DNA of 64,000 nt from Sebastes aleutianus (Eukaryota > Chordata > Actinopteri > Perciformes > Sebastidae): contig CAKAKS010000072.1 in NCBI GenBank assembly GCA_916700875.1, positions 38,768,614 to 38,832,613 of the forward strand. The letters run 5' to 3'. The position numbers and the translations under genes were made by a program. This document shows positions 45,590 to 58,648 of this stretch, one piece after another; the first letter of the stretch is position 1, and each line of letters begins with the position of its first letter. The notes under the pieces are model-generated. The model was not told the DNA's origin, did not search any database, and saw only the letters and a list, made by a program, of their open reading frames with translations.

Positions 45590-45790
45590 TTAGGACTGCC
45601 CCCTCTTAGTTGATTCATCAACTAACTGGTTGATTTCTTTAATCAATTAGTCATTTCTTTTAGGCTTTTTTCATGCTGAATGACTTAATGACACACACAC
45701 AGCACATCTCTAGTAAACACCAGATTTAAAGTGGTGCTTTTGTGTGATTCCAAGACTAAGATTTTTTTGGTTGAGGACAGCCCTAGTAAT
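45590..45790. mobile_element. short hAT-like MITE
   Basis: AGGACTGCCCCCTCTTAGTTGATTC at the left and TTTGGTTGAGGACAGCCCTA at the right form inverted ends of the CAGGGCTGTCCTCGAC type seen in fish. Confidence 0.45.
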
Positions 45791-46335
45791 CTTATTTACT
45801 TATTCTAGTATCATGATCTAGTTTCTGATTCAAATTTTAGACATTTTTATTTTCGCCAGAGTTCTTGTACAGCTGCTCATAACATTTGTAAACGTGAGTG
45901 GCTTCTTTTGTTAAATAAGGAAAAAGGGATACGTAAGAAAGGTTATCTTTTGGTATCAGTACAGAAACTCGTACCTAATATTATTTAGATGTTTTTGTGA
46001 GTGTGACTGTCCCAAACGGTGACAGCATCACACAGAGGCGATGTGCTCACTGCTGTCTTGGCTTCAGTCCCATAACGACTAATCAGCAACCGTCCAGGAG
46101 CGCTGCAGCAGCAGCTGCATGAACATGCCAGCAAACGCCACTGGTTCCCGACCCCGTCCTGTCTATTTTAACTCCCATCCTTAACCTCCCTTTAGATAGC
46201 TGGATAGCTGGAGATGACAATGAATTACAGAGCAGACAAGTGCAGACTGTTAAATGTCAAGAGAGAGAGAGAGAAGAGGAGGGTGAGAGAGGAAGGGAGG
46301 AGAAAGGTAGAAGAACGGAGGGTGACAGGAGAAAG

Positions 46336-46376
<41 letters not shown>

Positions 46377-47370
46377 GAGTGGCTGACATTTGAGCTGAGA
46401 CCAGATTGGTGTTTGGAGCTTAGTCCCCCTCGCTTCAGGCTCTCTGTCGGCTCATTTACAGCACTGAGAGACCAGAGAAAGAGAGGGCGAGGAAGCTGAA
46501 AGAAAGAGAGTAAAAGGTTAGAGGAGATAAGAGAACATTTGTGTGGAAAGAGGGAGACAGCCAGAAAGTTTAGTTTACTTCTTAAAAACAGACGAGGGTG
46601 TAACTAGGAGCACATCTAATATATACAACTCTGTTTCCCTCAAGTAAACAACAGGTTTTGGATAAAGCTGACAGATTGCATTTGAACCAGAGTCTCTCAA
46701 TGAGACAAAAGGAAGCGCTGGCCTTTTCAGTATGAAAATGAGCACGAGCTGCATGGACAAACTGCACATGCTGTTGGTCCCAAATGGCAACGAGAGGTGA
46801 CTGCTTGAATTTTGCGGACATCAATGCCCAGAATCCTCTAATGTGCAATCAAGTAAAATGACCGCAGCGTGCTCACACTTGGTCCAGCTGTTCTGGGATC
46901 ATTTATGCTAAATGCTACCGACGTGTTGGGAGAGGAAACAACATCTCGCATTGGTGAGGCCAGCTTTCACTAAGTGCTGTTTGGAGGACACTTTCAATTT
47001 GATCCGCGGTCAAAAAACGACCAAATCTTGTTTTATAGACACATTTTTGATGAACGATTATGGAAAAATACATATTTCCCATATTTATTAGAATACAGTT
47101 GAATGTTTTTTAATGTTAACTAGCAGCAGTAGGATATGCTTGGTTTGCATTAGCAGTAATTCAGTCCAGCTCTGATACGACTGCAGGAGAGTGAACCGTA
47201 AACAGTGAGACTGATATCAGTAAGATCACATCTGGATTACATGCTGCATTATATGAATCTTGTGCGGGAATGGCGGACTCCACCACTAACAATGAAAACT
47301 ACTATGTCAACGTATTCTCATAAAATGGTTCGTATGAAATCTTACTAAAATTTATCAGTTGTCAATTTAC
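45791..47370. other. intergenic with (GA)n and (TG)n
   Basis: GA-rich DNA lies at 46260-46330 and (TG)n at about 46339-46373. The rest is unassigned. Confidence 0.45.
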
Positions 47371-48380
47371 GCTCATTACATACATACAGTCTTTTCAAAA
47401 ATAAACTTCTGTCTTCACAGGAAACTGCTTGCTTAGGTTTAGGCAACACAACTACTTAGTTATGCTTAGTTAAAGATTTGACTTAAACAACATGCTCTCT
47501 CAACTCGTCAATATCGGTCAGTGCCCCTCGGCATCGAAAACCGACGCACAGGGGTTCCCCTCTTGCGTTACTTTTGGACATACCGGGGACGGCCTGTTAA
47601 TATACGCTCGTTACGTGCATAGTGTCCTTTCAAAATAAACTTCTGCATTCACAGGAAGTTAGGTTTAGGCAACACAACCACTTAGGTAGGGTTAGGAAAT
47701 GGTTGTGGTTGACGTTAACTTCACTGACTAACGATTCACGAGACTAATGATACAGATGAGTCACGTGACTAAAGACTGACGTGACAAAATAAGTCAACGT
47801 TACTTTTAGTTTTACACGGAACACGAACAGCGGTCTCCTGGCTCAAAGTCTTGTAGTTTGTTTGACCCATCCACCACCCTGAACAGACTCTCACGCTATT
47901 AATACTACGTCACTTGTTCCGACCGTCGAATATCACTACGGTTGACATATGGTCACTAAAGGGTGCCTCCATGCGTCGGTTTTCCGATGCCGGGGGTACT
48001 GACCAAACAGCTGTATTTGACGAGTTGGCAGTGAGAACGGATTGGCTCAAACTAACTTAACAAACACAAGGCTTTCATCCAGGAGACCGCTGTTCGTGTC
48101 CCGTGCGTTAAGTTTCATTTTCACGTTACAATCAATTGTTCGTTCTTGTTCCGTGTTCACAACGTCCAGTCACATTTTCACCGTAAAAACGTAGTAGTTT
48201 TAAGCCCAACCATGTTGATTTTTCCTAAATCTAACTATGGTGGTTGTGTTGCCTAATCCTAAACAAGTGTTTTTGTTTACTTCACAACATAAAGCACGTG
48301 TTTAGTGTGACGGAAAAAGTGACGCCGAGGGGTCTGACAAAGTGTCAGTATGTGAAGAGTTGGGATGAGAACGTGTTGAT
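47370..48380. mobile_element. foldback-type composite element with family C pieces
   Basis: Arm CAACTCGTCAATATCGGTCA plus CTCGGCATCGAAAACCGACGC (47501-47548) is largely complementary to GCGTCGGTTTTCCGATGCCG plus TTGACGAGTTGGCA (47972-48029). A direct repeat (CAAAATAAACTTCTGCATTC, TTAGGTTTAGGCAACACAAC) occurs at 47395-47460 and 47628-47690. Family C motifs fill 47750-48130. Confidence 0.5.
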
Positions 48381-49020
48381 TGGTCACTAAAGACGCATTT
48401 TGTTATCTGCCCAGAAATGACTCCTGGATCCTTGACTTTTGTAGAAGGCTTCTAGAAAAATCAAATTCTCAAGCATTCAGCCTCAGCGCAGGGCCATCGG
48501 ACCAAAGTCTGGCTTTACAGCAGAGCAGCGAGGCAGACAGATGAGCACAGTGAACACAAGGCTCTGTGGCCTTGTTTTGTGCACAGTGTCAACTGTCAAG
48601 ATGTCTCAGCAAAAATCAGGCCAAAGCCCTGTGCTCTCATTATAATTGGCCATTAAAGTATCATCACAAGCACAAAAGAGCATAAATCTTCAGGCTTGCC
48701 GATGGAGAGATAGACACTTCGCTGTTTATACAATGTCAGGCTTTTTTACAGTAGGAGAGCTCAGAGGCCCACAGCTTCCCTGGAGCCTCCCGGATGATGA
48801 GGCAGCTCTCTCTGCCATCGCAGCCCAGTCAGGGGCCACTAATCTGGGCTGCACAGCCAGGGAGCGGGCCTTGGAGAAGGTCCAGCTCCTCCAAATTGGA
48901 CAAAGAGAAGCATTATGTGTGCAAACTAACACAGCCACATACAAACAACATGTGGCATGATGAATAATACATGGGCCAACAACACATACATGTTTAGCTG
49001 TCAACTCACATGTGTACTGT
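48381..49020. other. single-copy stretch, possible conserved non-coding DNA
   Basis: Even base composition, no repeat motifs, and homeodomain-like cores (TCATTATAATTGGCCATTAAAG at about 48636-48657). An open frame at 48646-48960 has no domain. Confidence 0.3.
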
Positions 49021-49056
49021 ATAATGTGACAGATGTCCAATGAGACATGCAAGTGT

Positions 49057-49080
49057 GCACACACATATACGCACACACAC

Positions 49081-49151
<71 letters not shown>
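49057..49151. repeat. long (CA)n microsatellite
   Basis: About 45 CA units, with one CACG interruption near 49084. An (ATCT)n run follows at about 49457-49485. Confidence 0.95.
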
Positions 49152-49155
<4 letters not shown>

Positions 49156-49485
49156 TGCTTAGCTATTGGCTGACAGTCAGTAAAAAAGTGCTGCTGAGTG
49201 CAGAGCAACCTCACCACTTGGCCCGCCAGCATTACTGCAAAGCACCATTTAACCGTGTGTGTTTTGAGTGTCTGTGTGAGTGTGTTTGTTCGTGCACGTG
49301 CACATTGCGTGTGCATGTGTCCAGGTAGGCCAAATCTGTAGGTGTTGATGAGTCTGCAGTTGGAAAGACTTTGTGGAGCTACGTGGAATCTGTGTGGGCA
49401 AAATGTTGTACAAGTGTCCATTTAATCATCACAGTGTGTTTAATGTGTCTTGTTGATCTATCTATCTATCTATCTATCTATCTAT

Positions 49486-50806
49486 AGAACATAACAAGAT
49501 TGATAAGTGAGGATACATAAAGGGATCACTGCATCAGAGAAATGATTATCTGCCTCGCTGATACATTATCACATTATCATAACCTGCTAAGCAGCAACAA
49601 CTGAGGCAGCAAACACTCTCTTATCATCAGACCTCTTGCCTTACTTTGAATGGCTGTACAGTTTCCCCCCGAGGAATCCGCCACAAATCACTGACAGAAA
49701 TCTTTGAGCACACACACACAAATATAAACACATACTGTACATTCTGTATCTCAAGGCTCAAAGCTCATAAATTTGTGATGCATTCTCAGTCCATTTGAAA
49801 CCTCTTATTTTTCCAACCCACATGTACTTTATCTGAACCTTTGTGCCTCACACCCCCATATCTATGGGCCAGCACAACAGCAATCCTCCAACCAAGTTGC
49901 TCCACTGCAGCAGATGGAGTGTTTAGTGCTTTGCTCAAGAGCACCCTGTCCGTATTCAGAAAGGAAGGGGAAACAAGTTAGACTTTCTCAACACTTACGA
50001 ACTGGAAGTCTTTGGAAGTTTGTTGTGCCATGTTACAGTGAAGTCCTTTTAAAGGTTTAGTGCACTTACATTTCTAATTCTCAAAACTACATTACCAGAT
50101 ACCACTGGAGGTAGTTTGGGCTGGCGGCAACCTCCGCTTTGGACCGATTTCCAGCGGCCTGAGACATACCGAGCCAATCACAAGCGTTAATCTAATATGG
50201 GGTTTGTTTAAGACGATGACTTTATAGCTGAGCGCCGTTGAGGCATTTTTGAAAACAACCAGGATGGCTGGATGGATGGAAACACACTTTAATTTTGCCA
50301 ATTTTCTTCATATTTGGTTAAAACTTTCACTACATTTGGATGGAAACTTTGGCCGTGTGTTTTGATTGATCTCCAGTAACCTAATCCCTGCAGAGTTCTC
50401 CTCTTGAGCTGACAATCTTACGCTTTCTGCCTGTGTTCATTAAATTACTAAAAACCCTTAATCAGTATAACTGACTAGTAATTTTCAGATGGTCCAAACC
50501 TACGCAGGACCCCATGTGGTGATTATGCAGAATATGCTTTTAATTCTTATGGGAGGCCAGCTCTGAGCGCTTGCTGTCCCTTCTGCAGCACAGTCCTCCC
50601 CTGCTGTATAAAGAGCAACTGGGCTCAGGAGGAACACACAGATAGACAGATGGACAAAGAACAGACACACATAGACAAACATGTACCATCAGGGCCTGGA
50701 GAGCACCAGGGAGCTGCATGAGTCTCACATTTAATTATCCACCTAATGGTCTCGCTGTAGAGTCATTAGACAGACGAGACGGAGGGAGAGAGAGAGGAAG
50801 AACGAG

Positions 50807-50851
<45 letters not shown>

Positions 50852-51960
50852 GTCCACAGAGAAGGAAGGAGGTCGGAGTTTCAAGCTTTGCCTCTTTATG
50901 ATAGAGACTAGAAAAAGAAGTCAAAGTGAGGTGCAGTAAAGAGTCAGTTTTCTGGTGGACTCTCCTACAGTGTCAATCTCAGTTGATGTTTTTATGTGGA
51001 TATATATTCATTGATGATAGCACTCGGCCTCAGACATGAATATTTTAAGTGTTTTACAAACATGTAGCTTGCTAAGGTATTGAATCAGACGGCGTAAAGC
51101 ACACCGAGAGCCATCGGAAATCAAAGTAATGAAAACTAATGATACGACTGTCAACAGATGTTTTAAGTATCATCCATAATACTAAACACCAACTTTGTAA
51201 GGCTTTATGAAAACTCATATATGACTCTGTTTCAAATATTTGTATTAGGAAGCATGTGCATGTCAGTGGTACAGACTTCTGTGGGATGTGTATCAGGGTA
51301 GGACTTGCTAGACCAATCTTTGCACATCAGTATTTATTGTGAACATGTCATAGACTTGCTCACATTTTGATGCAGATAATGTAAAACTATACAAAGATAG
51401 CAGAATGCTCCAGAAGTTGAACATATCCCACCTGTCTGTCTCTGGTGGCCAAAAAGCTTACAGTACATGCACACACACTTTATATTAATTCATGCAAATA
51501 CTTCATATGTCTTTGTGCTTTAACATCAAAATGAAACTTTATCATCAGAGGAAAGTTTGTTTTGAGTCGTGTTTCCTTTTTGGTTTTACTTGCACAAATG
51601 ACTGTTTTTGTTTGTTTGCTTTCATGTAATGTCTTGTCATCACTGTGGTGCTTTTAAAAAACAAAATCCTCTTCTGCTGTCCATCTAGATCTGCGTATGT
51701 CAGTGTGTCTTTTCAGCAGAACTATAATTTCTTCCTCAGTCTGCATGTTGATGAGAGGATTAGAGATGAGAGATGTAGGAGCTGTGATGATGGGGAGAGA
51801 CGGAGGGCATGATGATGAAAAATAAGAAATATATTACAGCTAAGGGCATGAAGGGAGGTTGTGGTCTAAGCATTTCAAAGTCTTATATAATCATAAGTAT
51901 AATATGTGAAATCATACTTGAAAGGGACATTTCAGCCTGATCCATTTTGGGGGATTTCAT
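49486..51960. other. intergenic; possible SINE scrap, (GA)n, unassigned DNA
   Basis: 49900-49970 (GTGCTTTGCTCAAGAGCACC) resembles the tail part of a tRNA-type fish SINE. 50330-50760 is repeat-free with several ATTA cores. (GA)n lies at about 50800-50848. 50940-51960 is unassigned. Confidence 0.35.
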
Positions 51961-51964
51961 TGAG

Positions 51965-53760
51965 GGTATTTCTTATACCTCTTTCACACCAATGACCAGG
52001 GTTGGACCAGGGTTATCTGGCTCTTGTTCAACCTTTGTTTTGTCAATTCAAAACAAGCCAGTCAACCCGGGTTAATCCCTGGTCATGACAATTCAGATTT
52101 GACCGTTGGTCACAACCAGGGAGCAATGCATACCAATAAGATCAGGTGCTGGAAATGGGCGGGGGGTTTACACGTCTTAATACAGAAAAGGGATGATAGT
52201 GGCATCTTCAATGTGTGCAAAAATACCACAGAATGATGCATATTTTGGATATAACAGTGCATACAGTATCTGTACCTTTGTAAAATGTTTAACTATGTTA
52301 CGTGGAGCTGTAATGTAGGAAAAACATACAGACAACATACAGATTTACAGCATCTATCAATCAACACTCATAAACCTCTTTTTCCTCTGTCTATCTACTG
52401 TACCCATTTATCATATATCAGAATACTTTGTGCTATGTAATGTGATAATATAGGCTATATTTAGAAAAAGGATTACAGAAACATGAAGACTGAAAGGTAT
52501 ATTTCATTCACTCCACCATCCCGGCAAAGATTTACTCCATATAGTCGACCTACTAAAGCTGTCCAGCTGGGTGTGTGGTAACTGTTGGATAATGTAACAG
52601 TTTGTCCAATTGTAATAAAATTAGTTTAAATATCATGCAGTTTTCTAATTGCTCGATAATTTAATGAGCCGGGTTAGGTACTTTGTAACAGATGGAACAG
52701 GTGAGGCGACAGATATCTCTTTGCAGGTTTATTTGGAAAATTAAAAAGTTAAAAAAGGAAACGTTACAAATGTGCAAACATGGTTTAAAACAGATGTGCT
52801 CACAGCTGGCTGTTTGCCTGAGGTGTTCGGCTTGCATGCACGGTGTGTTTGTGTTTCTGTGTACGGGTGATGCCTCTCTCATTCAGGAGCCTTGTTATGT
52901 TCGTATAAGCTACGTTTTCCCTCACCGTCCTGCTCATCTACGTTGTCCCTCACCGTCCTGCTCATCTACTGCTGTCTTCCTCACCGCGAATGGCCAGCAG
53001 CTCCCGCACCTCAAAGGCCCAATCCCAATCCGGCCCCTACACCCTCTCACTTCTTGGTGGAGTAAACTCCGTTTGTAGTCACACTCGCAGCTCAAAGAAG
53101 CACACTCCTTTAAGGTGGAGGGTATAAATACAGCGGCCACTTCGGGGATGAACTTCCCTCTCGCGGGCAAGGAAACTATAAATAAATATCAGAATCAGAA
53201 ATGCTTTATTGATTGATATGAAATTGAGTAACATTTTGCTCCCAATCTAGAATAGAAATATAGAAAGAAATCATAAGGAAATATAAATAAGAAATGTGTA
53301 TAACAACAGTGCAAATAATAATGCTGAAAAAAATAGGATTGATCATTAAGTGTGTCAAAATGCACGAATATTATAAATAAATACGAATATTAAATGTACT
53401 GTATAAATAAATGCAGTGTTGATGCCAGTTTATTGCACAGCTGAATTAATGCACTAAATTATTGTACTGTTATTGCAGAGTTAAAGGTAAAATAAATTAT
53501 GGGGTAAAGTCTTGCCACATATTTGTGTTGTTCTCGTCCGTTGTTTACCTCCAATGTATCTAAAAACGCGCCTCCATTTGCAACCAAATAGATTCGTCCC
53601 ACCCCGGTTCTTTCTTAGCGACCCTGGTGAGTGCCGTTCACATTGAAATCGACCCTGGTCTGACCCACCTCTCGACCTGGGTCGTGAAGCCGAGTCGGTA
53701 AAGACGGGTTAACCGTTTCAAACACACAATCGACACTGGTTTACTGGGGAATTACTTAAA
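51965..53760. mobile_element. possible DNA transposon with inverted ends, containing a LINE/SINE 3' scrap
   Basis: Left: TTTCACACCAATGACCAGGG with CAACCCGGGTTAATCCCTGG. Right: GAAATCGACCCTGGTCTGACC, GGTCGTGAAGCCGAG, GACGGGTTAACCG. The ends share CCAGGGT/ACCCTGG and GGGTTAA/TTAACCCG in inverted order. 53190-53480 is a minus-strand retroelement tail (CAGAATCAGAAATGCTTTATTG). No transposase frame. Confidence 0.35.
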
Positions 53761-54521
53761 TACTGCACTTGAATCATATTGAAGAAGTTTAAGATCAGAG
53801 AAAATGTTACACATGTACCAATTCAAAATAAATCAAAGCTATTTTTTGAGGAATGTAGTACTCAATCCGTCTAAATGATCTCATTCTCTCTGATTCGTTT
53901 TCAGCTCTCATCTCTCGCTGCCTTCTGTCTTCCACAGCTTAAATAAAACAGAGAAATGAGAAGTCAGGATGACTACTGAAACTACTCTCCACCATCATTT
54001 CATGTAGCTTTACATGGTGGCTTTCATACTCCAACTCCTTAACCATTACAAGAGACGTGTAAGACTAAATATCTGTCTTGCTTCTCTGTGCCAGGAATAG
54101 TGCATACTGGCTGGGCCTCTCATCTGTGGTTTGCGTGCAGTATCCGAGGATGACCTTTAAAGCACGGATGTGTGTACATAAGCGTTTTTGGGGTGATTAA
54201 ATTGTCTTTGTGGTAGTTATTGATTTTCAGTCAAAACTGTATTGGTAAAAGTGTATTTTTTGACTGATCACTTCACATGAAGCGAATCTCATTTGTACTG
54301 CAAAAAAGTTCTCAGTGCAGTTTGGAATCACTAAATAGCCCTGGGGTGATATGTTAAATGCCAGAAAGGTCACTGTATGAGGAAGTAACTTTTTTTCCTT
54401 TTACCTGTCGCTATAAACCCCCACGTATGTGCAGTCTTTGACCCATGTCTGTGTGACCTCATTCAAGTTTCTTTTCCTTTTGTTGTGACATGAAAAGGCC
54501 CATTTGCTGAGGACACTTCAC
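53761..54521. other. intergenic, unassigned
   Basis: No supported feature between the possible transposon end and the repeat beside the gap. Confidence 0.4.
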
Positions 54522-54556
54522 TCCGACATCAAGGTCAATCCGACTGACGCAGAAAC

Positions 54557-55056
54557 NNNNNNNNNNNNNNNNNNNNNNNNNNNNNNNNNNNNNNNNNNNN
54601 NNNNNNNNNNNNNNNNNNNNNNNNNNNNNNNNNNNNNNNNNNNNNNNNNNNNNNNNNNNNNNNNNNNNNNNNNNNNNNNNNNNNNNNNNNNNNNNNNNNN
54701 NNNNNNNNNNNNNNNNNNNNNNNNNNNNNNNNNNNNNNNNNNNNNNNNNNNNNNNNNNNNNNNNNNNNNNNNNNNNNNNNNNNNNNNNNNNNNNNNNNNN
54801 NNNNNNNNNNNNNNNNNNNNNNNNNNNNNNNNNNNNNNNNNNNNNNNNNNNNNNNNNNNNNNNNNNNNNNNNNNNNNNNNNNNNNNNNNNNNNNNNNNNN
54901 NNNNNNNNNNNNNNNNNNNNNNNNNNNNNNNNNNNNNNNNNNNNNNNNNNNNNNNNNNNNNNNNNNNNNNNNNNNNNNNNNNNNNNNNNNNNNNNNNNNN
55001 NNNNNNNNNNNNNNNNNNNNNNNNNNNNNNNNNNNNNNNNNNNNNNNNNNNNNNNN
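54557..55056. other. assembly gap, 500 N
   Basis: Exactly 500 N, the usual placeholder for a gap of unknown size. A 35-nt segment immediately left (54522-54556) is repeated immediately right (55057-55091) with two differences. Confidence 0.98.
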
Positions 55057-55218
55057 TCCGACATCAAGGTCACGCCGACTGACGCAGAAACCACCAGTGA
55101 GCTGAAATGGAGGAGGAACAGGCTCATCTGCGAAGATCCCCCCCGCTGAGGCTGTTCAAAGGCCCATCAGGCAAACCACATCCAACATCTGTCAACATGG
55201 CGTGCGCTGCACCCTGCC
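55057..55218 (+). other. candidate exon next to the gap, unidentified
   Basis: GC-richer sequence ends in a strong donor (CCCTGCCAG|GTAAGAAA, GT at 55220-55221). An ATG in good context (GTCAACATGG, ATG at about 55197) would give MACAAPCQ before the splice. The upstream frame across the gap flank reads SDIKVTPTDAE. No partner exon is identified, and it could be non-coding. Confidence 0.25.
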
Positions 55219-55221
55219 AGG

Positions 55222-56300
55222 TAAGAAAATCCACTCAGTTTTACAGGCTGGTGTTCAGTTTGTTTGTAAAGAATTTTAGCTTAACAGTTTCTCCACACAA
55301 ACAACATACTTCTACCATTTTTATTCAACACGGGAAAACTCGCTGAAATCGGTGATAGACTCCTTCTCCGTTGCCAGTAGACGAGTATGCCTTTCTGTTT
55401 TTTTGGTTTTGGTGTGTCACGCCGGAAAACAGGGTTAGTAAACAGTGAAAATGTTACAGTGCTACTTCTTTTTTTAATAATAATCTATTTGTTATTCAGT
55501 CATTGTTTCCATGTCTCAAACCAGAGCTGGTGATTGTTTGAACAGTGGAAAGACTAACAAAGACGGTTTTAATCAGTTTTGTTTCTGTCGAGTCTGAATG
55601 AAGTGTGTTTTGATGATCAGTGAGGTAAAATGACTGTTGTCTGACTGGAGTCTGGTGGTTTTGAGGAGAGCATATTAATTGTGTGTTTGTTATGTTAATA
55701 AATTATAATAATTGTCCAAATCACTGTTGAATTTATTTATTATATATTCGTTTCAACGTCACAAAGCATTGCGCTGGAAAAGGGGAAAAAAATGAGTGTG
55801 TCCACCCGGGTGTCATGTTTTCATCACTGCCGATCGGAGCTGGAGCCCATAAATACCTGCGACTACTGCAGAGTCATTTGTCCCGGGAATGAATGAATGC
55901 TGATTATGCTGAGTTGTTTTTTTGTCCAGTGGGAAAGAGGCTTTATAGTCACTTATCAACAACAGGCGACTCTAGTAAAACCTCACATTCAGTAAACGCT
56001 TGGTTGCGTCAAGGTGACGTTTTGGAGTGGCCTCAGTGATAAAAGCCTCGTCTAGCTGAAGTCTCAGACTGACAGAGTGGAGCAGGGTGACCTAGTGGAG
56101 GACAAACTGCAGCGTGTCCTCACTTTGATGAAGATGTCTCCTCTGGGTGTTTTTCTTTACGTGTGATCAGCACTTGACGGGTCGTGACTGGATGTACGTG
56201 TGCGTGTAGAGCAAAGTTAAGTGATGGCCAGCTTTTCAGATCATGAAATCGTCTCCATAAATTACTGGATTTACAATTTTATCGTGGTATCGTGGTACCT
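55222..56300. other. intergenic or intronic, unassigned
   Basis: No supported exon or repeat. Confidence 0.4.
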
Positions 56301-56304
56301 AAAT

Positions 56305-56612
56305 TAGGGATGCTAATTTAGAAAAATGTTCTTAACCGATAACCGACCCTCGTTAACTGATTATTAACCGTTAACCGCCAAGATTTGTGCCTCACATGCA
56401 GCGGTGCGCCAGCTGCAGTGCATGAGCACAACAGACAACTGAGTCCCCAGTTAACCGTCAGGAGAGTAGCAGCCACGATTCTGCGTTCACTGTCTCCGGT
56501 TTACCGTCAGGAGAGTTACGGCTACATCTAAAAATCACAAGTTAATGCGTTAAAGAAATTAGTGGCGTTGAAACAAATTTGCGTTAATGCGTTGTTAACT
56601 CTGACAGCCCTA
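56305..56612. mobile_element. hAT-like end (TTAACCG type) joined to a TTAACGCG fragment
   Basis: GATAACCGACCCTCGTTAAC and TTATTAACCGTTAACCG recur at 58829-58878. TTAATGCGTTAAAGAAATTA to CTGACAGCCCTA (56542-56612) is the end of a TTAACGCG element. Confidence 0.5.
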
Positions 56613-58640
56613 CTGAAAATGTTAAATGCTCCTAGCGTCTGATACTGCAGCTTCCATGTCCACTAAAAATTACGTTGGCGTCTTCAACTAAAGAGCTTCT
56701 ATAGCGTTATTCTAGTGGCACTGAGATGTTTTGCGACATCTTCTTTCTGCATGTGCACCTTCACAGCCGTTGCCACCGCTTGCTTTTAGCTTATTCTGCT
56801 TTTCCTCTACTTGTGAGTTTGCCGTGGACAAGCATGTGTGCAGAATGCTTAGAATAGGAATCAATCAGGGTGTGTTCTACCGTGTCATGCTGCTCGCCAT
56901 ATTTCAGTGGTCTACCCTCTTCTATTCCCTGTGGCCCATCACTGGCATGCATGAGGACCTGACGTGAAAAAAAAAGAGAAGTGGTCATTGAGCGGACAGC
57001 GGGGACGTGACGGTGGTGCACAATGACCGCTCTGCCTCCTGGGTGGGATCGCTCACCAGCGTCTTGGAGGCTGCTTGACCTTCCTTGTTCTGTTTGCGGT
57101 GGCAAGGGACAAGGTGAAATCCAATAAGATTTTGATAAACCGCGCTGTCACCTCCGCTATGCTTCTCTGTGTGTTTATGTTAGCGGCTGTGTGTGAGATC
57201 AAGAAAGGCAGAGACCTGAGTGTGCCTGAGTGTGCTAGTACTACTGTATGCTGGAGGTTCATCATGCAGTTTGTTGCCCCGTGTTTCTTACAGAAAACAA
57301 GTCAACCATGAATTGAAGTTCCAGATGGATAAATAAATTTGAAATGCAAAAGTCAGAGATGTAAGAGGCATTTTTTTTGGCTGGCTGCAGTATTGAAAGG
57401 GCAAAGGGTTGCTTTTATTTACTATTTCGAAAAAAACGAACCTCAATGTCTAGAGGATTTGTGCAAAATATAAGGCATGATGGTGTGATGTAATCATATT
57501 TAACTTGTGTTGTATGCAGTACTGATTCAGGGATGATTTGTGGTTCACTCTGAGTTGAAGGGATTTGCCGAATGCTAATTTTGCGACTTCCAATCTAACA
57601 CTTATTAGATGGTTCCACAACGATCACGGTGTTTTTTTAACTGACCACAATTGCTGGGCTTCCCGTGATATGTCATACGTGTTTATTAGACGTGTGATCG
57701 TGTAGATACTGCACAATAAAAAGCGTAGTATTCACTTTTGTCTTGACAGAAGCTGATTAAATCCCCGTATCAATTTGCAATGAGTAGTCCGTCTCCCTTC
57801 CATCAACATCTATTGGCAAACAGTATATAGGAAATGCAGCACTAGCCAGATCTCTGGCACAATCCCCAGATGTGTCATTTGCTTTACTGGCTGTGGAGTA
57901 TAATATGTTTCGACTGCCTGTGTTTGCTCATAACTCACTCGCCCGTCATTGCTGAGCGGCTTAAAATTCAAGTTGGCAAGGACGAAGACGCAGAGTGTTG
58001 AAATGCCAAGAAGTTGGCAGTTACATTCGACAAACAGAGAAAATTGGTTTTGAAGACAAAAAAAAAACTCACCTGTTGAATTAACTGTGGGGTTATTGGT
58101 GTCAACAGACCTGCCAACACCTCTACAGAGATGTAATATAGATGGGTTTGAACCAAGGGACAATACATTTTAACTTTCTTTTTTTAGAGTTGAAGCTTTT
58201 CAAGTGTTCGATCGGACACAACCGGCTTTAGAGTCACATGTTGAGCGCAGACAGACAGTGACTTTGAGTAAGAATGAGGGACTGAAGGCCTCAAAGTGGA
58301 CGTTAGGTCTTTGACAAATAGAAGATCTTAATTACAGTCATTTTCAGTGATGGTTTTGCCATTAGGCAGAGGTCCGTAACTGCCAGCAGAAAGAGGGCTT
58401 AAAATGAGAAGAATAGAAAGACATTTTCTTTATCGTATTAGCTTGATTACAGGCTATTTTGGCAGCCGTTGCTGCAATAGAAGGGGAATAAATGAACCAA
58501 AATGACCCGGGTCACACAGAGAAGTAGGAGAGAGGACTAAAATAATCTTTTTCATCCAATAAGTAACTGCTGCTAGTGTTTGCTGTTGAGCATTATTCCC
58601 ACTGTCTCAAAGCTCAACGAGCTCTAGTCAGGAAAACATT
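56613..58640. other. unassigned DNA with chance open frames
   Basis: Open frames at 56731-56967, 57075-57311 and 56791-57105 (-) have hydrophobic or low-complexity products and no family I recognise. Nothing else is supported. Confidence 0.35.
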
Positions 58641-58648
58641 TTCTCCAT

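Noticed and set aside
48726..49421. 231-codon minus frame with Cys-Val repeats
   Set aside because: Created by the (CA)n microsatellite.
54459..55127. Long frames through the N gap
   Set aside because: Unknown bases make them appear open; no evidence of coding.
57075..57311. 78-codon + frame with a hydrophobic stretch (TSAMLLCVFMLAAVCEI)
   Set aside because: No family recognised, no Kozak or splice support; left as unassigned DNA.
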